This document shows positions 39,772 to 43,047 of a DNA stretch of 43,047 nucleotides, in pieces. The DNA comes from Pseudomonas asuensis. GTDB taxonomy: Bacteria; Pseudomonadota; Gammaproteobacteria; Pseudomonadales; Pseudomonadaceae. The position numbers were made by a program, and so were the translations under genes. The notes under the pieces are model-generated. The model did not search any database and was not told the origin of the DNA. It was given only the letters and a program-made list of their open reading frames with translations. The stretch covers positions 68,804 through 111,850 of the forward strand of contig NZ_BMNW01000011.1 in the NCBI RefSeq assembly GCF_014646755.1, read 5' to 3'. How positions within the stretch are numbered: the stretch's first letter is position 1; each line of letters starts with the position of its first letter.

Positions 39772-40137
39772 ATGAACGAAACAACTGTATTGAGCATAGC
39801 CAGCGTATTTTTCGCGCTTCACGTAGCGACTACATACTTTCCACTCAAAAGAGAACACCGTGGTATCAAGGGAAGACCTGGCATTGGAGAGCTGATCTGT
39901 TACGGGAGTTTTATCGTCGCGTTTTTGCTTTTCGCTTGGCGTGATTATGCCTCATCCAAAATCACGGTGGCGGATGTAGCCGCTGTATGTTTGATCCTTG
40001 CCTTGGTGACTACGTACTTTCCACTCAAAAGGGCACACCTTGGTATCAAGGGAGGAGGTAGAGCGGGTGAGATCGTATGCTATGGACTCTTTTTTATGAC
40101 CTTTTCGCTCGTGGGATGGTGCCAGTTCTATTCGTAG
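39772..40137 (+). CDS. Membrane protein with internal tandem duplication, 121 aa
   Basis: The 121 residues form two related halves: each has a hydrophobic segment, then TTYFPLKR-H-GIKG, then GE-(L/V)CYG and a second hydrophobic segment. The DNA of the two halves is also clearly similar, so it arose by tandem duplication or fusion of two array genes. The previous stop codon TAG is part of TAGGAACTC, the start signal. Confidence 0.65.
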   Translation: MNETTVLSIASVFFALHVATTYFPLKREHRGIKGRPGIGELICYGSFIVAFLLFAWRDYASSKITVADVAAVCLILALVTTYFPLKRAHLGIKGGGRAGEIVCYGLFFMTFSLVGWCQFYS

Positions 40138-40303
40138 ACACGGCTGTTCTGGATGTCTGTTCCGCCATCGACCGGTGGCGAATGGCGGGTATCAAGAAAA
40201 CCGCTCCACTCCTGCATCAGCCTCCTTCTCTTTTCCAGCAGGTCTCCACGGTTATAGGCCGCTTCCACCTTGCTGCCCAGCGTATTGAAGGGCTGCAGAA
40301 AAC
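40128..40303 (-). pseudogene. C-terminal remnant of a P4-type integrase
   Basis: Minus-strand translation gives LGSKVEAAYNRGDLLEKRR followed by RLMQEWSGFLDTRH and a stop at 40128-40130. AYNRGDLLEKRR-LMQ-W is the characteristic C-terminus of P4-like tyrosine integrases, including the catalytic Tyr. Everything upstream is missing and there is no start codon, so it is a relic of another element that inserted in the array. It overlaps the end of the 39772 gene by 10 bases. Confidence 0.75.
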
Positions 40304-40327
40304 ATAAGATGAAACTGTAAGGATTTT

Positions 40328-40369
40328 CCTTTATTTTTTGTATAATAAGTATTATACAAAAAATAAAGG
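40328..40369. promoter_or_regulatory. Perfect 42-bp palindrome with TATAAT, inside an 11-bp inverted repeat
   Basis: 20-bp arms at 40328-40347 and 40350-40369 are perfectly complementary around AG. The core GTATAATA/TATTATAC resembles the GTATAA/TTATAC operators of the 0-10 kb modules. The block is enclosed by GAAGGGCTGCA (40287-40297) and TGCAGCCCTTC (40406-40416). It could be an operator with a promoter for the following array genes, a terminator or a recombination site. Confidence 0.6.
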
Positions 40370-40445
40370 ATCGGTATGAAGAAGAAGTAAGCGCTCACTT
40401 GTGTATGCAGCCCTTCGCGCCGCTTAGTACAAATAGGAAAACAAT

Positions 40446-40694
40446 ATGAATACTTCAGCAATAGATCAAGCATGTGCTGCTTTGCAGAAAGCTCCGATAT
40501 CTACTATATCGATGACTCTTGCGACCATAGCCACTTTCTTTTTCTACCTCGTAGCTCCTTTTGGCTCAATGTTTTTCATAGCCTCAATGATTGCTGTTAT
40601 TAGCTTTGCTTTTATGTTGCTCCAAGTTGCTGAAGTCACGTCGGCAGCGTCCGAAAGAGCTTTGAAGCGACAGAAAAACTCATATCGCCATTAA
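40446..40694 (+). CDS. Membrane protein, 82 aa
   Basis: 82 residues with two hydrophobic segments (about 22-40 and 43-62) and a basic C-terminus. ATAGGAAAACAAT precedes the ATG. It is the first array gene after the palindrome. Family unknown. Confidence 0.6.
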   Translation: MNTSAIDQACAALQKAPISTISMTLATIATFFFYLVAPFGSMFFIASMIAVISFAFMLLQVAEVTSAASERALKRQKNSYRH

Positions 40695-40717
40695 GAGTTG
40701 CTGCCTAGGAAACCATC

Positions 40718-41038
40718 ATGCAATTCGTCTTCACGCCATCGCCGCACTTTGTCAATCCAGGACATGAGGCTTCGTCCGATCTGCATGTAGATTCCGAGAC
40801 GGCAACAGATGTTGCCAAGCTGCGGGACTTATACCCCGAGCTGGGGAGTTGGGGCGATTTGGCCCTGTATGTAGCGTGGGGCAGCTTCTCTCAGCAGGTC
40901 AATATGATTTCGTGGGAGCCCATTACAGAGCGAGAGGAAGACTTCCTCCATTTCTGCTGCTGGGAGCAGACCCGAGGTGAATTCCCGTGGGGTAACGACA
41001 GGCGTGAGCTTGCCCAAGCGAACAAGTGGAAATTTTAG
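40718..41038 (+). CDS. Hypothetical array protein, 106 aa
   Basis: A 106-residue acidic, Trp-rich soluble protein (e.g. WGSFSQQVNMISWEPITE, FCCWEQ). TAGGAAACCATC precedes the ATG. No domain recognised. Confidence 0.65.
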   Translation: MQFVFTPSPHFVNPGHEASSDLHVDSETATDVAKLRDLYPELGSWGDLALYVAWGSFSQQVNMISWEPITEREEDFLHFCCWEQTRGEFPWGNDRRELAQANKWKF

Positions 41039-41049
41039 AGGAAAACAGC

Positions 41050-41340
41050 ATGAAATCTCAATCGCTTCCGCAGCTCCCGCAAGGGTTGCGTTCAGAGTTT
41101 GAAGTAGTGAAACAGGAGGGCGAGCCGGGCCGCAGAACGTGGGTACTGCGCGACGTGGCGACACATGTTGAGTACGAGCTTTCCCCTTCTACGGTAGAGG
41201 GCTGGGATATTCCCGTAGCAGCGTCGAAAGGGCCAAGCATTATCGTTGCGTTGAACCCCTCGATGGTGGCAATGCACTTACCTACTGGCGAGTTTTACCG
41301 GGATAAACCACCGCCCAGTCGATTCAGGGCGAAGCGATAG
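41050..41340 (+). CDS. Hypothetical array protein, 96 aa
   Basis: A 96-residue protein with a beta-rich middle (RTWVLRDVATHVEYELS) and basic tail. AGAGGAAAACAGC precedes ATG 41050. Its stop codon TAG is the first part of the next start signal. Confidence 0.65.
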   Translation: MKSQSLPQLPQGLRSEFEVVKQEGEPGRRTWVLRDVATHVEYELSPSTVEGWDIPVAASKGPSIIVALNPSMVAMHLPTGEFYRDKPPPSRFRAKR

Positions 41341-41351
41341 GAAACCAAAAT

Positions 41352-41618
41352 ATGAAAATGTTCCGCATACTAGGCGCGATCAGCCTCTTTTTTATAGCAG
41401 TCGAGCTGTACCACTTCAGCGCAATTGTTGACTTTATCGCTACGAGCGCACAAGACCAGTACGACACTGCGCAAAACATAGCAGAAGGCGGTTTTCTATC
41501 GGCATTGACATGGTTCTTCTGCCTGCTCTGGTGGCTAGTTGTGAACATAACCGCTTTAGTTCTAATGATTATCGCATTCATACCCACCAAAGATTCGAGT
41601 GATGATGCGTCAACCTAA
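41352..41618 (+). CDS. Two-segment membrane protein, 88 aa
   Basis: 88 residues with membrane segments near 5-28 and 48-77, and an acidic tail. TAGGAAACC, overlapping the previous stop, precedes the ATG. Confidence 0.65.
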   Translation: MKMFRILGAISLFFIAVELYHFSAIVDFIATSAQDQYDTAQNIAEGGFLSALTWFFCLLWWLVVNITALVLMIIAFIPTKDSSDDAST

Positions 41619-41634
41619 GTTCGAGGAAAACAAA

Positions 41635-41886
41635 ATGATACGAGCACTGGGGCGTCATCTTGGTAATGAGTTTCTTCTGCTAATTGTCTTGCTTCCAGCA
41701 GCCGCTATCTTTTTTTCACCTTGCAGTAAATGGACAGCGATAGTAGCCATTGTCTACTCCGGCTTCTGCGGCCGACTTTATGGCTCATGCCGCTGGGCCG
41801 AAGGATTTTCAGAAGGTCTCAAAATTGGTAAGCAAACGCCTGGCAATGGGAAGAAACAGGAAACTGATTTCGCCAAAGACAGCTAG
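41635..41886 (+). CDS. Membrane protein, 83 aa
   Basis: 83 residues; ATG 41635 after GAGGAAAACAAA. Two hydrophobic segments (about 11-27 and 33-48), then a Gly/Lys-rich tail. Its TAG stop overlaps the next GGAAAAA. Confidence 0.6.
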   Translation: MIRALGRHLGNEFLLLIVLLPAAAIFFSPCSKWTAIVAIVYSGFCGRLYGSCRWAEGFSEGLKIGKQTPGNGKKQETDFAKDS

Positions 41887-41896
41887 GAAAAAGCCA

Positions 41897-41992
41897 ATGG
41901 CAACCGAAAATGATAAAGATGCCATTCAGCGTCGGGACGAAGCGCTAGACCTGGCTCGACGCTTTGGTCAGAGCCAGGAAATCCCGCAATGA
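41897..41992 (+). CDS. Micro-protein, 31 aa
   Basis: 31 residues, highly charged (MATENDKDAIQRRDEALDLA start). TAGGAAAAAGCCA precedes the ATG; its end overlaps the next start by 4 bases (ATGA). Small but well supported by the array signals. Confidence 0.5.
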   Translation: MATENDKDAIQRRDEALDLARRFGQSQEIPQ

Positions 41993-42210
41993 CATCGAAA
42001 CCTGAACTTGACCAGCGCGACCATCAGAACATGGACGCATTTCTCAGGCATGTGCTTGACGGCTACAAGACCGGTGAAATCACTAAGGACGCTGCTGTGG
42101 GGGCCGTGGCTCATGTAATGACAGCCCTCGATTTGGGCAACTACACCGAAGCACGATCTTGGTTCGAAGAAGGGCGGAAGTTCCTTTCGAAAGAACCTAT
42201 CACTGAATGA
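41989..42210 (+). CDS. Hypothetical helical protein, 73 aa
   Basis: 73 residues, all-helical pattern (DAFLRHVLDGYKTGEITKDA, MTALDLGNY, ARSWFEEGRKFL). Similar small proteins occur in mobile elements of Pseudomonas; no function is known to me. CAGGAAATCCCGCA precedes the ATG. Confidence 0.65.
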   Translation: MTSKPELDQRDHQNMDAFLRHVLDGYKTGEITKDAAVGAVAHVMTALDLGNYTEARSWFEEGRKFLSKEPITE

Positions 42211-42222
42211 TAGGAAAAAGCC

Positions 42223-42447
42223 ATGAAGGGATCGAGCGTTTATGTCACTGCCCAGGAACTTGAATCGCTGCATGACATTTCCAGCTACTTGAGCGCGATC
42301 CTTGAAGCCAGTTCGGGTGACGTAGCGCATCTGATAGCTGCCAAGGCTGGGTTGCATAGCGTGATCGAAAAGGCCGGGAAATCCAAGCGCGCAGCGGCAC
42401 GGCGCAAGGCCATCAACGCGGCATTGCAAGCTGCTGAAAACGAATAG
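42223..42447 (+). CDS. Hypothetical helical protein, 74 aa
   Basis: 74 residues, helical with a basic Ala/Arg/Lys-rich C-terminus (GKSKRAAARRKAINAALQAA), possibly nucleic-acid binding. TAGGAAAAAGCC precedes the ATG; its TAG stop forms the next boundary. Confidence 0.65.
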   Translation: MKGSSVYVTAQELESLHDISSYLSAILEASSGDVAHLIAAKAGLHSVIEKAGKSKRAAARRKAINAALQAAENE

Positions 42448-42456
42448 GAAAACGCC

Positions 42457-42660
42457 ATGCCAATGAAGAAGATCAAAGACTTGTCAGTTACTGAATGGGC
42501 ATTGAAGGTACAAGCTGGGCATGAAGTGGATGTGAGCATAACGCTGCATCCGAATGGGTCAGGCACTATCAAAACCAGCCGAGGCGAGGCGTCGTATTTC
42601 CATACGCCAGAAGACGCCCTTCATTGGCTTGGCGAGCCTGAAACAGAGGTGCAGGTTTAG
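42457..42660 (+). CDS. Hypothetical array protein, 67 aa
   Basis: 67 residues, a helix followed by strands (VDVSITLHPNGSGTIKTSRG). TAGGAAAACGCC precedes the ATG and overlaps the previous stop codon. Family unknown. Confidence 0.65.
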   Translation: MPMKKIKDLSVTEWALKVQAGHEVDVSITLHPNGSGTIKTSRGEASYFHTPEDALHWLGEPETEVQV

Positions 42661-42674
42661 ATAGGAAAATCCTG

Positions 42675-42776
42675 ATGATGACATTACTTCCAGAAGCGGT
42701 TCTATTAGGTTGGGCAGCATATTGCTTCTTTACTAGCCTTAACGCTCAACTTTGGGTTAGACAACACTGTGATTGA
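42675..42776 (+). CDS. Micro-membrane protein, 33 aa (copy B)
   Basis: Same as 37593-37694, including the GGAAAAT signal before the ATG. Confidence 0.5.
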   Translation: MMTLLPEAVLLGWAAYCFFTSLNAQLWVRQHCD

Positions 42777-42790
42777 CGATAGGCAACTTC

Positions 42791-42994
42791 ATGACAATTG
42801 ATGACAGGCAACCACTACCAGTTGGAACCATTATTGAGTTTTGCGGGGCGCAAGGGGAAGTCATCTACGATCATGGCGGAAATGGCCGTATTACCGTAAA
42901 GGTTGATGGGCACCAAGCTTGGTGGCGATGGACTTACGAAGGTGTTTCCTGCTCTATCGTTCACCCTCTTAAGCAACGTCTCCAAGTGAGTTAA
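42791..42994 (+). CDS. Small beta-rich protein, 67 aa (copy B)
   Basis: Same as 37709-37912. No substitutions are seen between the copies, so the duplication is recent or kept identical by recombination. Confidence 0.65.
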   Translation: MTIDDRQPLPVGTIIEFCGAQGEVIYDHGGNGRITVKVDGHQAWWRWTYEGVSCSIVHPLKQRLQVS

Positions 42995-43047
42995 GAAACT
43001 ATGGAGTTGCCAGCGTCCTAGAATCGTTGAGGACCGTATAGGAAAAC

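Larger units (their letters stand above)
42664..43047 (+). repeat. 384-bp duplicated array unit, copy B (ends at the window edge)
   Basis: Matches 37582-37965 end to end at an offset of 5,082 bp. The last seven bases of the window are GGAAAAC, the boundary motif, so the sequence stops exactly where the repeat does. Confidence 0.9.

Noticed and set aside
40077-40307. Plus-strand 76-codon frame after the duplicated-half membrane gene
   Set aside because: It overlaps the membrane gene and is the antisense of the integrase relic; no boundary motif before its start.
36660-43047. Array considered as a classical integron with attC sites
   Set aside because: No imperfect inverted 60-140-bp attC-like sequence with the 7-bp core sites between genes; gaps are mostly 8-30 bp, and the recombinase lacks the extra domain and usual length of IntI.
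1-43047. tRNA, rRNA or insertion-sequence transposase genes
   Set aside because: None seen; the only recombinase sequences are the 35982 integrase and the 40128 relic.

Overview
The window looks like part of a large conjugative plasmid of a Pseudomonas-type gammaproteobacterium. It carries two different iteron replicons, a Dot/Icm (type IVB, IncI-like) transfer operon, a KorA/TrfB-like repressor, orphan DNA methyltransferases, a LuxR/RsaM-like quorum-sensing pair and many small genes of unknown function. There is no rRNA, tRNA or housekeeping gene. The host is inferred from gene families only. Both window ends lie inside sequences repeated elsewhere in the window, so it is probably an assembly contig that stops at repeats.

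Layout. (1) 1-10.9 kb: a minus-strand block of small accessory genes (unknown acidic proteins, zinc-ribbon proteins, an N4/N6 DNA methylase, a KorA-like repressor, an LPD29-like protein, a large DGQHR protein). Six genes share one upstream module: a GTATAA-N5-TTATAC operator, a TTGACA-N17-GATACT promoter and a structured 5' leader. The leader ends in a hairpin with a fixed CGGCAA loop and covarying stem, followed by GCAGGAGTC and the ATG. A seventh gene has only the hairpin. Three module copies sit next to a highly structured block of about 500 bp (R-block) that recurs in 4-5 copies. (2) 10.9-15.0 kb: a Rep_3-type initiator with about 21-bp iterons, two small DNA-binding or unknown genes, and an RPA-type initiator flanked by GTCGGCGATGTCCA iterons and a DnaA box. 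(3) 15.1-28.3 kb: a plus-strand operon in IncI order, DotI, DotH, DotG, a TraP/DotF-like protein, TraQ-like, TraR-like, IcmJ/DotN-like, DotO/TraU, TraW-like, TraX-like and DotA/TraY, closed by a strong terminator. A 28-bp operator (9-10-9 dyad) recurs before dotI, before the TraP-like gene and before the 28.36 kb gene. Relaxase, coupling protein, DotB, DotC and DotD are not in the window. (4) 28.3-35.9 kb: a lipoprotein and small unknowns, an orphan C5-cytosine methyltransferase flanked by two paralogous small HTH genes with three tandem operators, and divergent LuxR and RsaM-like genes around a lux-box-like dyad, with no luxI.

(5) 35.9-43.05 kb: the most unusual part. A short tyrosine recombinase is followed by a same-strand array of about twenty tiny genes (30-121 aa), nearly all separated by one motif, (TA)GGAAAAC, which is also their Shine-Dalgarno sequence and often overlaps the previous stop codon. 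A 384-bp two-gene unit occurs twice, 5,082 bp apart, and its shared sequence starts and ends on this motif. The array also holds an integrase C-terminus remnant beside a perfect 20-bp-arm palindrome. My reading is a cassette array that grows and shuffles at its ribosome-binding-site boundaries rather than at attC sites. This is an inference that recombination assays or comparative genomics could test.
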